The notes: a model not told the origin generated them from the letters alone. DNA of 64,000 bases from Rhodamnia argentea (GCF_020921035.1 NC_063156.1:29622283-29686282); one strand, 5' to 3'. Shown: positions 12,601 through 24,439, numbered from the stretch's first letter. Made by a program: numbers and translations.

Positions 12601-13496
12601 CATTAAATAATTTAACTGATGACAAAGAATGTGCAATGCACACATGGGTAAATGGCTTGCGCCTATTAAGTAAAGGGGATAAAACCCTCATTTGATCCTC
12701 AAATAACAGCAAATCTATAGCTTTTTCACCTTTCCTCCTCTATCTGATCAGTTGAACAGTTCAATATGGTCCAACCCCTATTTGGTTCAGTTTTGAACCA
12801 CTGACAGTCAAAGGATTGGACCTCGTCCAGTTCAACCTGTTGAACAGGCATTCTGGTCCCAATTATCAGAACGCTGGTTTTAGTTCAGCCACAAGAAAAA
12901 ATAAAGATGCTGTTCAGAGCTTTCTACTACTAATGATCTTCATCCAGCAGAATTTCCTACTGAATGTTGACATCATCGTCTATTTGCTCGAAGATATTTA
13001 CTATCCATGCTAGCAAGTGGCAGCAGTTAATTAATTCCTGTTGGGTCTCAAACAAACCTATTAAGAGATTAATCGTTGCCATGGCATCAGAAATAAGGAA
13101 ACTGACGTCTAAACTGTCAATTTCCCTTGCAATCAGTAGTTGTCAGCAGTTTCTTAATGCATGAATCTCATCCATGGATGGTAGTCCAGCTAAGAATCCG
13201 CTTGGGTAACTAGAACAAGACACAAACAATGCTCAACAACTCCTTTCATGACCTATTCAACCTCAGAACAAAGTCATACCAATGAGGATCATAAACTGAT
13301 CCATGAACCAAATCAAAATTTTAATGCTACGAGAGATTTACCAGAGAGCAGCCCGAACTCAATTTATAACAGAGCATCTAACTAAATCCCCATCAACGAA
13401 TAATAGTTCCTTACAAAATCTTATCCAAGATCGTCTCACAGGAAGCAAAATCCACCGACCACTAAAACCAATTCGTAGATCCAGGCAAAAACCTAC
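9690..13496. other. ALS upstream region and spacer, no gene seen
   Basis: From 9690 to about 9900 lies the probable ALS 5' leader and promoter. The rest is AT-rich spacer with a 226-bp tandem duplication (listed separately). No reading frame here resembles a known protein. The 3' untranslated region of the SEC61 gamma gene must lie just below 13497. Confidence 0.5.
11918..12373. repeat. 226-bp tandem duplication, two copies
   Basis: Units 11918-12143 and 12144-about 12370 are almost identical; only a handful of substitutions are visible, for example near 11944/12170 and 12025/12240. The near identity says the duplication is recent. No protein or RNA gene is recognised inside the unit. Confidence 0.9.
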
Positions 13497-13856
13497 CTAA
13501 CCAGAACTGACGATGATGTTGTTGATCGGAATGAAGATCAGCTTGACGAAGAACCCTACAAATCCCATCACCACGAAGCCGATCGCAGTGCGGAACGCGA
13601 CCTTTGTGAACTCTGCATCGACGAAATCGCCATTAAAAGAAGATGAAAAAACACGGGAATCGCGAGAAAACCCCGAGCTCACACCAGATCCGTAAGGATC
13701 GCACGGCCGGAACCAAAATTCCGACACAGGACGAAGGCATAGGAGGCGCTTTCAGAGGGTACCTTTGCGATCAGGCTTGTGGCATCGCTTCACGAGGCGG
13801 ACGCTGTCCTTGGCGAATTCTCTCAAAGGATCGATGGCTGAATCGATAGCATCCAT
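13497..13856 (-). CDS. SEC61G: Protein transport protein SEC61 subunit gamma
   Basis: Exon 1 is 13856-13763 (94 nt) and exon 2 13612-13497 (116 nt), with a GT-AG intron of 150 bp; the codon for Glu32 is split. The product is 69 residues, exactly the usual plant length. It begins [20 protein letters not shown], continues with [16 protein letters not shown] and ends in one hydrophobic tail-anchor helix ([20 protein letters not shown]). This is the small SecE/Sec61-gamma subunit that clamps the Sec61 alpha channel in the ER membrane during co-translational import. A longer frame reading into the intron (to 13727) is an artefact; the spliced start matches the family. It lies between ALS and the XTH pair, the same order as I recall at At3g48560-48580. 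Confidence 0.97.
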
Positions 13857-14339
13857 CGCTCAGCTCTCGCTCAAAACCCTAACAACCAAAGACGAGTCGC
13901 AACGGAGGGAAGGGACAGAGGAAAATCGGGAAATGGAGTTCGAGAGAATGGTCCGTCTATATATTTGGACTCTGACTTTGTAGTTCGTCCTCCGCGACGC
14001 GCTTTTCTTACGCTTTAGCCTTTATATAACCGCAATAGGTTCGTGTCACTCTACGGCATAAGTAAGAACATTATAAGCTTTTGGAAAAAGAAAATATAGC
14101 AGTAAGCTTTTTTCCTAGTCGAGATTTCAATGAAAAATGCCAATTCGTGTCAATTTCAAGGTAATGGCATCACCATATGTGTAATTGTAAATTTCATCAG
14201 TGAACTCCTAACTTACTCCTTCGTATTAAATATTGTGTCGAGATTTATGCGGTAGTCATAATTTTTTAACAAAAGAAAAAAGAAACTATTTTTTCAAAAA
14301 TTCTGACAGAGTGAAATTTTGATTTCTTCTTTCCCACTT

Positions 14340-14650
14340 TTTTAAAAATAAATGAAACCAAATTATATAGCCGATACATTTATCAACCAAATATCTAAAA
14401 AGAATTCAAAGTATCATCTACGATGTGATAAATTTTCGATTTATTCGGGCACTGAGCAAAAGTATTTTACTTGATGCGTAGCCCATTCAAATTTGCTTTT
14501 GGGCCATAGCTCATTTAGATTTAAGCACAGGAACGATTTGTTTTCGGTCAAAAAGAAAGCGAAGGAACGGTTGGATTAATCTTTAAGAAGTCTTGAGCCA
14601 GATAAATTCCGTTTCTGGACCTTGGGGTGATTATGAAATTCATGTTTTAA
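14340..14650. repeat. Divergent segment duplicated at about 18165-18480
   Basis: Ordered matches such as TATCAACCAAATATCTAAA (14372) with CGTCAACCAAGTACCTAAA (about 18184), CATTTAGATTT (about 14511 / 18349) and GGACC/AGACCTT..GGTGA (about 14618 / 18450) show two copies of one segment flanking the first XTH gene. This looks like the edge of the ancient unit that duplicated XTH. Confidence 0.5.
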
Positions 14651-15004
14651 TGCAGCTCTATTGTCTTACTTAGCACGGAGTCACCACGACAAACTGCTAT
14701 TGGAATTGGGCCATGAATGGAGCCCAGGCTCAAATGATATTTCCGGCCCAAGCCCATCCATCCAAGAACGCTATGCTTCGGACAGTAGTGGAATGGAGAC
14801 CAGTATCGATCAGAGCCTGAACACGAGACAACAAAGCCAATACCAAAATGTGAGGTCCAATTGATTTACAGGAGATAATAATGCAAGACTCGTACAACAG
14901 AAAGTTGGGTTGAAGGTTTAAATCTTTCTATACACTGTCGTGGAAAACAGCAACAGCTGAAGTTAGTCAAAATAGTAAAAGCGGGGGGCCTATTTCCCTA
15001 GAAA

Positions 15005-15495
15005 TATTCCTAAACTTTAGATTCAATCTTAATTTTACCTTGAATTTTTTCTCTCTCCGAAAAAAACCCAAACTTTAGATTCGGTTCCGATTCTTCCTCC
15101 AACTTTTTTTGGTCTAAAAAAAAAATCAAACTTTAGAACTAATCCCAAATCTATCATGAACTTTTTTTTGTCTAGAAAGAAATCATTATCTTGAACTCTA
15201 GTCCGAAATCTATCATGTACTTTCTTGTCTAAAAAAAATCACAAACTTCAAGTTTAGTTTTAAATCTGCCCCCGATAATTCTCCATCTAAAACTTGCCAT
15301 TAGTTGTTTCACTTGACGTTTCCACGTTGGTACACAAATCCACATTAACAAAGTGCATTGACAATTATATAAAAAAACAAAGTCGTTCTTTGATATGCAA
15401 CTCAGGGAAATTAGAAACGATTAACGACAATTTTGGATGAGGGCTAACTTGGACAGATTTGAGTCTACAGTTAAAGTTGGTGATTTTTCAGAGAG
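15005..15495. mobile_element. Small TIR element with minisatellite-like arm
   Basis: The left arm contains four to five imperfect units of about 60 bp, each with an AAACTTTAGA core, a CTATCATGAAC-like segment and a TCTAAAAAAA tail. The right end (about 15440-15495), read on the other strand, gives the same core (CTTTAACTGTAGACTCAAAT). That inverted arrangement with no coding capacity suggests a non-autonomous DNA transposon. Related units occur at about 29845-29990. Confidence 0.5.
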
Positions 15496-15675
15496 AGAGA
15501 GAGAGAGAAGAGAGATGAACAAGATGGATGGTCATGTGCTTTGAGTTGATGGAAAGTACTACTGAGTAACGACCAAATAAATTCAAAGTAAGTTTACATG
15601 CAATTCCGACCAAAAAAAAAAAAAAAGTTTACATGCAATGCCTGGAGAGTAAAAGCGAAGTGCAAGATAATTAGA

Positions 15676-15701
15676 GTCCCCTGAAGAATAACGCCATTCC
15701 C
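15676..15701 (+). promoter_or_regulatory. Promoter block conserved between the two XTH genes
   Basis: A 26-bp block with core CTGAAGAATAACGCCATTCC is identical at 15676-15701 and 20398-20423, about 220 and 120 bp upstream of the two XTH start codons. The surrounding upstream DNA has diverged much more, so either selection or a shared promoter core preserved it. A TATA-like CTATAAAG follows at about 15848 in this copy. Confidence 0.5.
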
Positions 15702-15922
15702 AAGGGCATTTTCTTAAAAGCACCATTTAAGTACATCACCTTAACAATTGCTCCTTCAATTGCATTACATGTTCTTGTATGTAACATCAGCACAATTACA
15801 CACCGCAAGCGCTTCATGCATGCCCCCAGGCTATGACTACAATTACTCTATAAAGTGCCCGTGGATAAGTTCGTGAAAAGCAAACACATGACTTAGCGAA
15901 AATCAAGTTTTAAAGAGCACCC

Positions 15923-17355
15923 ATGGAATCTTCTTATCTGCTTCCGGGCTTCCTTGGCTTTCTCCTGGTGGTGAATGTGTTATTTGCAAGAGGAAGACAA
16001 GAAGTAAGCTTCTATCGGAACTACAACGTCACCTGGGGAAATGCTCATTTTTCCAGCCTCTACGACGACGCCGAAGTCCAACTTACGCTGGACCAAACTT
16101 CAGGTGATCAAGCTGCTTAGTGATTTGTCTCGTTTTAGTTATGTATCATCATTTTGTGGTACATCATACTTATCTAATCTTCCTTTTTTTTTTTTGGGGG
16201 GTATTTGGAGAGTCATATGAAATTATTGAAACGTCTTTGAGTTGTATTCATCGTTCAAGCTCACATTTTTCAGGAGCTGGATTTGAATCTAAATCATATT
16301 ATCGATCTGGATTATTTCAAATGAGGATCAAAATTCCAGAACAAAAATCCCCAGGAGTTCTTACCTCATTCTATGTGAGTGAGGTTTTTCTTTTCTTCAA
16401 GCGCTTCTTGACTACATATACTATGTGCATTATCTAGCCATAAGATACCCATATTTAGTCGAGCCATGCTTATTTCCTATTATTTTCATCTCTTTTTTTT
16501 GGAGGGATTTCGACGGGTCACGCTTTCGAATTTCGCTTGTAGCTAACTTCAAGGAAAGTGCTGCACGATGAACTTGACTTTGAGTTCATTGGTAGCAACG
16601 GACCACCTTATTCTTTGAGTACAAACGTGTACACAAAAGGAGTTGGGGGCCGCGAGCAAAAGATTCGCCTTTGGTTTGATCCGACTACCGATTTCCATTC
16701 CTATGCGCTTCTTTGGAACCGATATCAAGTAGTGTAAGTCTCTCTCTTTCTCTGGGTGTGTGAGTTGGTCTGTTGGAAATGAGAAACATCAATTTGGAAA
16801 TGGCTATCTCTAGACAAATCTGAAAATAAATGTCAATGCTGCGAGTGTGTTGTCATTATGTGGTCCGAGTAGGAAGCGAAGATCTTAAGCTCTTGATACA
16901 TAATTTCTTTAGTCAAAACACGTCGTCACAAATCCATTCCGACATATGATTATGGTAGGTTTTTTGTGGACAAAATACCGATCAGAGTGTTCAAGAACCT
17001 GGGGATCAAAGGGACCTACCCAACACAAGCCATGCAGGTGGTAGGGACCATATGGAATGCCGAGGATTGGGCCGGGAAGATCGACTGGTCCAAGGCGCCG
17101 TTCACAGCCCATTTCCAAGGCTTCGACATTAACGGGTGCGTCGTGCCAGACGTCCTGGATCCAGGAAGCTTTCGAGGATGCTACTACAATCACCGGAATG
17201 CATGGTGGTCTTGGAGGGCAAATCAAACCCTAACCAGACGTCAAGGGATGCAGTACCGAAATGTGAGGCGCAAGTACTTGGATTACGACTATTGCAGCGA
17301 CAGGACTAGGTACCCTGTGCCTTTCCCCGAATGCCAAGCACCGACAGGAATTTGA
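15923..17355 (+). CDS. Xyloglucan endotransglucosylase/hydrolase, XTH11 type, copy 1
   Basis: Four exons: 15923-16103, 16274-16374, 16543-16733, 16959-17355; all junctions are GT-AG and the product is 289 residues. A signal peptide (MESSYLL...LLVVNVLFA) precedes the GH16 domain. The catalytic motif [10 protein letters not shown] sits at residues 102-111 with the nucleophile Glu104 and acid/base Glu108. The XET C-terminal extension carries paired cysteines and ends in [14 protein letters not shown]...PEC. The enzyme cuts and rejoins xyloglucan in the wall. The GPPY...STN segment after the motif and the C-terminal tail recall Arabidopsis XTH11, and the neighbours agree. The N-glycosylation site often found just after the motif is absent; an NVT is present near residue 35. 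It is paired with a second gene 4.6 kb downstream in the same direction. Confidence 0.94.
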
Positions 17356-17639
17356 GTAATTCCATAAGCCATTTGCTGAGTTTTAGTGTTCGGGAACTCC
17401 CATCAGGGACTTTTTGTTATCATTAGGAGTTTGTAGATGAAAAATAATGAAGTTATCTTTCTTTCTTTTTTTCCCTCTCGTACTTGCATGGTTAGTTCTA
17501 AATTGAACTTAGTCTAGTGTGATTGTTTGTCGTGGCAATAGGAAGAGGTATCCAAACCAGCCATGCAGGGACAAAACCTGTCGTTCTACCTATGTATAAA
17601 ACCAAGAAGTCTGTCCTGTCCTAAAACATGTCTATATAG

Positions 17640-18130
17640 TTCAATCACCTGGAAAGGGAGAAGGAAAGATCTCTCTCACTTAACAGGTGATCCATATTCT
17701 CACATCGTACATCAAATAACGGCAGAGTCACTTGGCATAGTAATGCATTGGCAGCAGGCGACCTGCCACATATCCTGCATCTCCTAGAGGGGTTTTATAT
17801 AAGCAACTATATATTCTAGGCCAAGAAAGTCACGTAGATCAAGCAACACAGATGGTGTTAGCACTAATAGAAAGTATAGAAATAGTTTCTTTTACGAAAA
17901 CCGCTAGTCCGACGGTCTGACAGTATCGTTATTATTTCTAACCGCACGATGTTCAAAATGCCTATAACATTAGCCTATCAAGAGTTATAGATGCCTGTCA
18001 CAGTATCAACCAATTGATCCGGAACAGTTCATTCCTAGCTTTTGAGCTGCATCAAAGCTCTCGGGCTTCTTTCTCCCTCCCCCTCACTCGGTGGTTCGCT
18101 TTCCCCTCGTGGGACGCAAATCAAAGAAAA
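17640..18130. repeat. XTH 3' flank segment, also at about 26150-27060
   Basis: Ordered matches run from GATCTCTCTCAC (about 17668 / 26186), through TCAAGCAACACAGAT (about 17838 / 26388) and TAGATGCCTGTCA (about 17987 / 26849), to TTCATTCCTAG plus GCATCAAAGCTCTC (about 18029 / 26927). The second copy is interrupted by extra DNA. With the XTH relic near 24.4 kb this marks a third XTH locus. Confidence 0.7.
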
Positions 18131-18499
18131 TTTATGTGATAATGATTTCTTCTTTTCTAATTTGATGACATCTTCGAGACATTCGTCAACCAAGTACCTA
18201 AACAGATTTCCACGTATCATCTCGTGATTTGAAATCCTTCGATTTATCCTCCAAAAGTCTTAGAACTAACGGGGCGTCAAGCAAATTAAAATTCGTTAAA
18301 CCTGAATCTAGCAATGAAATTTCTATTCTCTTCTATTTGATGTATAGGCCATTTAGATTTGAGCCAACACCTTTTGGCCAAGAAATATACATAGCCAACG
18401 AACATTTTGATTAGTCTTTACGCAGTTAATAATTCACAAAAGTTCCATCCTAGACCTTATGGTGACACCTACATTAAGTGATCCACGTAATGGATTTGT

Positions 18500-18790
18500 T
18501 GTAATATAAAGCGGAAACTAACCAAGATCTTACAAATTAAGTCAATGCGAAAAGCTCAGAAAAAATAATGATAAATGATAAATGACACAAGAGATTACAT
18601 GGTTCGGTTCGAATATCGATATTTACATCCATGGGAAGAGCCAGTAAGAACAATCCACTATAATCGGAGAATTGGAATTATAATCGCTCAATACACTTGT
18701 GTTTTCTACACCTAGATTGATTCAAATTACCGAAAAACTTGAGTCACAATTAATAGATTTGGAGGTGGGGTTATGTGTGTAATGAGAAAA
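18500..18790. other. Possible retroelement-derived fragment
   Basis: The block around GATTACATGGTTCGG, followed by ATTTACATCCATGGGAAGA and an ACAATCCACTATAATCGGAG segment, resembles a repeated sequence common in eudicot spacers that is usually attributed to old LTR-type elements. No ends or coding parts are visible, so it would be a fragment only. Low confidence. Confidence 0.25.
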
Positions 18791-19195
18791 AATAGGCTTC
18801 ATAAGAGTGGAAAGATGATCACCCATATGATGTCTGCATCGCTATCCGTATGCTCAAAGTTCTTTGATTTTTTAATGTGATAGAATATGATATAAGAATA
18901 ATAATAATGTGGGCATCTTATTTTATGAATTCATTTTTTTCCAAGTAAGATATGGTTTCATTTAATTTGGATGTTCGACGATTCTAAGATCTTGCATGTC
19001 GATGTGTCAATGTCTGCGTAAATGGATGTCCTTAATTTTGAAGCAAAAGTTCTCCAATTAGATTTTCCTTCCCAATCTCTGATCGATTGTTATGCTACAT
19101 CACTAGTCGGCCTTGACATAGTTTATGAAGGAGGTGCATGAAGTAGTCCAATAACAAGATGAGAAAGATTGACATGGAACTCTTTTATTGTGGAT

Positions 19196-20177
19196 TTCAT
19201 AGTATTTTGGGATAGATCTGATCATGCTTTCTAAGGATTGAGAATGGACTTAATCAATTACTCAGATTGGGAAAGCGTTTGATTGAATTACCAAAAATAT
19301 TCATAAACATATTGTATTGTGTCAATTCAATTAAAAATATTTTCTTTTGTCAATTCAGTCTATCCGGCCTATCTTGCTTGAAAATTGGTGACGTGGACGC
19401 CGGCCGTCCTACGTGGTATGATCAGTGATGACGTGGACTTTTTCATTAATATTTTAATTATTTTTTGAATTTTGTTTATAATTATTTCCTTTTGTCTTTA
19501 GTTTTTTTATTTTATTTTATGCACTTAGAACCGATGAGGGCCATGACAACCTTGTATGCGACAAGGGCCGACTGTCAGCCCTAAGTGCAAAAAATAACAA
19601 AATTAAAGAAAAGAGGAAAAAAAATTCAAAAATTCAAAAAAAAAATTCTAAGATACTAATGAAAAAAAAAATTATCCACGTCAATGCTGGCAGGTTTGCC
19701 ATGCCAATAGGACGGCTGGCGTTCACGTCGGTAATTTTTTGTCAAGATTGGCCGGATGGACTAAATTGGCACAAATGGTAAAAGTTTAGGAATGAATTGG
19801 CCCAAAAAAAAATTAGAATTGAATAGGTACAATTACAATAGGTTGATAACTTTTTTTTGGGTAATTTTCTCAATATTTTCAACATGTCAAATTCGTACAT
19901 ACATTTTGGGAAGGAAAATCGTGCGTAGATGAGTTAGCATATTGGGTACTTCAATCTGACACTCTAGCATTAGATAAGGAACCAAGAGATTTATTTTCTT
20001 TCCAAGAGGACATAAGATTGAACCCAGTTTTTTGATAAGAGTGATGATGCAACACAAGGTTTTTGCCCCCTTTGCTTATCCCAAAAAAAAAAAAAAGGGG
20101 CAGCAATCCAATAACTCGGAAAGATCTGATCTTGTTTCCAAAGATTGAGAATGGACTTGCTCAATTGCTCAGCTTGG
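19196..20177. repeat. 70-bp direct repeats flanking a fold-back element
   Basis: GATTGAGAATGGACTT and its context at about 19205-19270 recur at about 20115-20177 (AGATCTGATC, GATTGAGAATGGACTT, CTCAATTGCTCAG). The pair is in direct orientation and brackets the fold-back element at 19270-19860. Confidence 0.6.
19270..19860. mobile_element. Fold-back MITE, about 590 bp
   Basis: The left arm (TCTATCCGGCC ... GACGTGGACGCCGGCCGTCC ... GACGTGGAC) is repeated in reverse complement in the right arm (about 19680-19760: GTCCATCCGGCC, GACGTGAACGCCAGCCGTCC, GACGTGGAT). The arms are about 250 bp each with an AT-rich middle and no coding capacity. It sits in the upstream region of the second XTH gene. Confidence 0.75.
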
Positions 20178-20397
20178 GTCTCCTATATATTACGAGCAAT
20201 TTTGTGTCAAAACCATTGTAGTGACCTCCGATCTCGTGATATCCTCCATCTTAGGGTTTGTATTATCTCTGTAAGTTTATTCATCTGTATTGGCTCCATG
20301 CAAGGACTATTTGCATGTCGTTGAAAAGCAGTTTCCTGTTGCTCTTTCATGGTTACGACCGACCGAAAGAATGCAGAGTATTTACATGTTACTTACG

Positions 20398-20423
20398 GTC
20401 CCCTGAAGAATAACGCCATTCCC
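20398..20423 (+). promoter_or_regulatory. Second copy of the conserved XTH promoter block
   Basis: It is identical over 26 bp to 15676-15701 (core CTGAAGAATAACGCCATTCC). It lies 120 bp before the ATG, and a TATA-like GATATAAAC is found at about 20497. Confidence 0.5.
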
Positions 20424-20542
20424 TGTGTTTTTGCTGCGTTTTAGCTGCGTCTTTTGTGTATATTTCTGCATGAAAATGTCCGATTGATGAGTAGGTGATA
20501 TAAACACAGGACTTAGTGAAACTCAAGTTTGAAAGAGGATCC

Positions 20543-21815
20543 ATGGAATCTTATCTGCTTTCGGGCTTATTCCTTGGTTTTGTGATGGTGAACATGTTAT
20601 TTGCAAGTGGAGGAGGACAAGATGTTAGCTTCTCTCAGAACTACAACGTTGGTTGGGGCCATTTTTCCATCAACAATAAAGGTACTGAAGTCGAACTTAC
20701 GTTGGATCAAAGCTCAGGTGATCGTGCTACTTAGTGATCTTACTCTTTTTTTTACGACGTCTTTTAAGTTGTATTTACCACACATGCTCAAATTTTTCAG
20801 GGGGTGGATTTGAGTCTAAATTGCATCTTCTATCTGGATTAATTAACTGGAGAATCAAACTTCCGGAAAGCAAATCACCAGGAGTTATTACCGCCTTCTA
20901 TGTGAGTGAGGTTTTCCTTTTCATCAAGGGCTTCTTGGATACATCTACCATGCACATTATCTAGGCACTGGATACCCATAATTGAGTCGTCCTACACTGG
21001 TTTATTATGATCATCATCTTTTTTTTTCTCTCTCTCTCTCTTGGAGATTTCAATGAATAACGCTTTTGAATTTCGCTTCTAGCTAACTTCAAAGGAAGCT
21101 CAACACGATGAGATTGACTTTGAATTCATAGGTACTAATGGACCGCCTTATCGATTGAGTACGAATGTATTCACAAAAGGAGTCGGGGGCCGGGAGCAAT
21201 CGTTTAATCTTTGGTTTGATCCATCCGCCGATTTCCATTCCTATACGATTCTTTGGAACCAATATCAAGTAGTGTAAGTCCCTTCTCTTTCTATCTAGGC
21301 ATGTATTCCTACCTCTATACGTGAGTTTGTCAACGAACATAAACATAAAGCTGAAAACACAAAAAAACAATCCTAAGCTCTCGGTACGCGATTCTTTTGC
21401 CAAAACGAACCCATTCCTGATATGTTGTTATGGCAGGTTTTTCGTGGACGAAGTACCGATCAGAGTGTTCAAGAACCTGGGGAACCCAGGGAACTACCCA
21501 ACGCAAGGGATGCTAGTGGAAGGTTCGCTGTGGGACGGCGGGGCGTGGGCCGGGAAGATCGACTGGTCCAAGGCCCCGTTCCGAGCCCGATTCCAAGGCT
21601 TCGACGTTGACGGGTGCGTCGTGTCCGACCCTTCGAAGCCGGGAAGCTGCGGCTACACTCACGGAAGTGCATGGGCGCAACAAAAGACCCTAAACGCGGC
21701 TCAAATGACGCGATACCAAAATGCGAGGAGCAAATACTTAAATTACGACTATTGCAAGGATAGGAGTAAATATCCTCAGCCTCCTCCCGAATGCAACGCA
21801 CAGATAGGAATTTGA
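20543..21815 (+). CDS. Xyloglucan endotransglucosylase/hydrolase, XTH11 type, copy 2
   Basis: Exons 20543-20717, 20801-20901, 21083-21273 and 21437-21815, all GT-AG, encode 281 residues. Exons 2 and 3 have exactly the lengths of copy 1 (101 and 191 nt). ATG 20543 is chosen because it aligns with the start of copy 1 (ATGGAATC) and opens a signal peptide. The GH16 catalytic motif is [10 protein letters not shown] at residues 100-109, with nucleophile Glu102 and acid/base Glu106, the consensus form. The C-terminal extension ends [14 protein letters not shown]...PEC. Differences from copy 1 cluster in the loop after PTQ and in the C-terminal domain, so acceptor or donor preference may differ. The conserved promoter block lies at 20398-20423. 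Both copies look functional. Confidence 0.94.
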
Positions 21816-22344
21816 GTAAAATTCGTAAGCCATTCGCTGACTTTGTCGAGAAAAGATGTCATTCATGTATCAAAATAATCAAGAGCTATATAATAAGCAT
21901 TCTATTCTAGCAAATCTCAAGTAACTGCGGAACGAAGCAAAAACTTAAAAGGCACATAACCAAGCACACCGACGGCCGATCACTCGATTTAGTGATGAGC
22001 ACACGCCGAGCTCGCCCACCTCATTTGTAAAGGTTTGCAGTACGCTTCTTGGATCGACTCCTTCATTTGTGATCTTGGAGGGGGAAATCAAACCCAAGCA
22101 CACCCTAAAGAATTAGAAAAATTATTTAAAAAGTCTCAAAATTAATTATACGGACGTTAATTCGGTCTTGAACTTTTTGATTAAATCAATTCAATCCTAA
22201 TCTTTTTTGTATATTTTTCAACTAAGTATATCTAATCAATTTTGCTCGGAAAAGTTTGATGTGGATAAGTCAGCACAAGTTGATCCATGTGGTTGGATCG
22301 ACTTTGACTAGACACTAGAAAATGAACCGGCCCGTTTCACCTTA

Positions 22345-22870
22345 AAAATAAGAGTTAATATTACGAAAAACTAGTATTCTTGTGACAAACTTATCTCAAA
22401 TTATTTTTTTTTACCATAAAAAAACTCCAAACTGGTATTCATGTAACAAATTTACCCATAACTATTTTTTTGACCACCAAAAACTTCAAACCGGTACATC
22501 TTTGACAAATTTACCAAAAACTAATTTTTTGACAACCAAAAATCCCAAACTACACATATGACAAATTTATCATCTGTTAGTTTTAGTTAAATTAAATTAA
22601 TATTAAGAAAAACTTCAAATTGATACACATATGATAAACAGAGTATGAAAACTCCAAACGTTTGCATCCGGCAATTGTCACTTATCATCCAACTTAGTAA
22701 TTTGACGGTAAAATTTAACGAAAACTAACATATGATAAATTTGTTACATGTGTATCAGTTTGGGGTAAATTTGTTAAGGCTGTATCGGAATTTTTTATGG
22801 TAAAAAAATTTAATTTGAAATAAATTTATAGTAAATGTACTAGTTTGAAATTTTTGATAGTAACTTTATC
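22345..22870. mobile_element. TIR element with repeated arms, about 525 bp
   Basis: The left end (ACTAGTATTCTTGTGACAAA ... TTTTACCATAAAAAAACTCC) and the right end read in reverse (ACTAGTACATTTACTATAAA ... TTTTACCATAAAAAATTCC) form terminal inverted repeats. The left arm holds three direct units built on CAAACTGGTATTCATG / TGACAAATTTACC. There is no coding capacity. Confidence 0.65.
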
Positions 22871-22899
22871 TAAAGATGCCCTAAGTCATTCTTCGCCCA

Positions 22900-24020
22900 A
22901 TGCCGGATGAACCCCAATTTGACCACATCCAAGAATCTCTCAAATTATGCGATCTCGTCTCGCCATTTCCGTCGAGCCGAGTCGTTCTTCCATACATCAC
23001 GTTCGTTAATCGAGAGCAAGCAAAATCGATTCGGCCAAATAGCGAGCAAGCAAAATCGTGAAGAGCCGTATTTGCGAAGGCGTTTTCCCCCCAAATTCGA
23101 TCATTTCTTTCCATTTCCCTCAAGCTGATTCTTTCTTCCGTCGAATCGATAGTAGTAGAGTTCCCCCATTTCGTCCAATGCTCGCCCGACGCCTTGGCCC
23201 GGATTCACTCGTCTAAATCGCGAAGATTTGGAAACATGAATTTTGCCTTGTTGCCATGGTTGTAGGTATCTGTATGATCACTCCAATGAACTATCTGAAC
23301 AAGGTAATGCAGATCTAGAGCTCATGCAATTGTTCAACTTTTGAAACATGAATCTTGCCTTGTAGACATGCGAAGCTTTTTGCCTGCAATTTCTCAAATT
23401 GGGAGTTGATTACTCAGTTAGCATCCGACCGGAAAAAGAAAAAAGAAACAACATTTAGCAAGACTTGGAGCATTAAGTATGAAAAGAAGAAGAGAATTCA
23501 AGTTTAATAATCAACTCCCAATTTAAGATACTGCAAGCAAAATGTTTTCCATGTCAACAAGGCAAGATTCATGTATCCAAACTTGAACCAGGCAAGAGCT
23601 CTAGATCTGCATTACCTTGTTGGGATAGTTCATCGGAGTGATCACAGAGTTGCCCACAACCATGTCAACAAGACAAGATTCATGTTTACAAAACTTCACG
23701 ATTTAGACGAGCGGATTTAGGCGAAGGCGTTGGGCGATAGTTGGACGAAATGGGGGAGTCGACCACTATTGATTTGACTAAGGAGTCAACTTGAGGGAAC
23801 TGGCAAGAAGTGGTCGAATTTGTGGCAAAACCAATTCACAATTAGGGATCCGACCAAAAAAAAAAAAATTCACAATTAGGGTTCTTCACGATTTTGCTTG
23901 CTTGCGATTTTAGCAGAATAGAATATGGGGCTTCGGCTGAATTGATTTTGTTTGCTCTCCGACTCAGCTTGAGGAAAATGGCAAGACAGGATTGAATCTG
24001 GTCAAAAATCAGGTCCATCC
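22900..24020. repeat. 1.1-kb near-palindrome (long fold-back)
   Basis: The arm at about 22905-23420 is repeated in reverse complement at about 23490-24020. Matching pairs from the outside in are: GAGCAAGCAAAATCGAT (about 23021) with its reverse near 23950; CCCCCATTTCGTCCAA (about 23162) with 23740; CTCGTCTAAATCGCGAAG (about 23208) with 23695; GGTAATGCAGATCTAGAGCT (about 23301) with 23600; and AATTGGGAGTTGATTA (about 23397) with 23510. No coding sequence is recognised. It is probably a large MITE, and if transcribed it would give a long double-stranded hairpin. Confidence 0.85.
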
Positions 24021-24439
24021 GTGAAATGGGGCCTTTTTTATATATATCTGTGGGCTTTTTCTAAGTGAAATGGAGCCATTTTTTATTTCCGGTGTCCGCA
24101 TTAGCCCAATCTGGCCACACGGGATGGCCGGTGCTAAATGGGTATCCATGTCAGACTTTTCCGAGTAAAATTAACAGAATGACCTCAATTAAAAAATATG
24201 CAAAAGATTTAGAATTTAATTTATCGAATTACAAAGTTTAGAACTGAATTATCATCCATTCAAAAGCATAAAAAACTTCCTTTTCAAAAGAGGGAAAGAT
24301 CACTCCTAAATGCGGCTGTGATCTTTTTCTTATATACGATACCACCAGATGCACTCCTGAGAATTGCATCGTTGTGCCTGCTCCATTGACTTAAAGTGGA
24401 TTCGGGATATAGGACTGTTATAGTAATTTTCCCTCAAAG

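Larger units (their letters stand above)
13857..15675. other. Spacer between SEC61G and the first XTH gene
   Basis: It holds the SEC61G promoter, a segment (about 14340-14650) that matches the 3' flank of the first XTH gene, and a TIR element at about 15005-15495. No coding gene is recognised. Confidence 0.55.
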
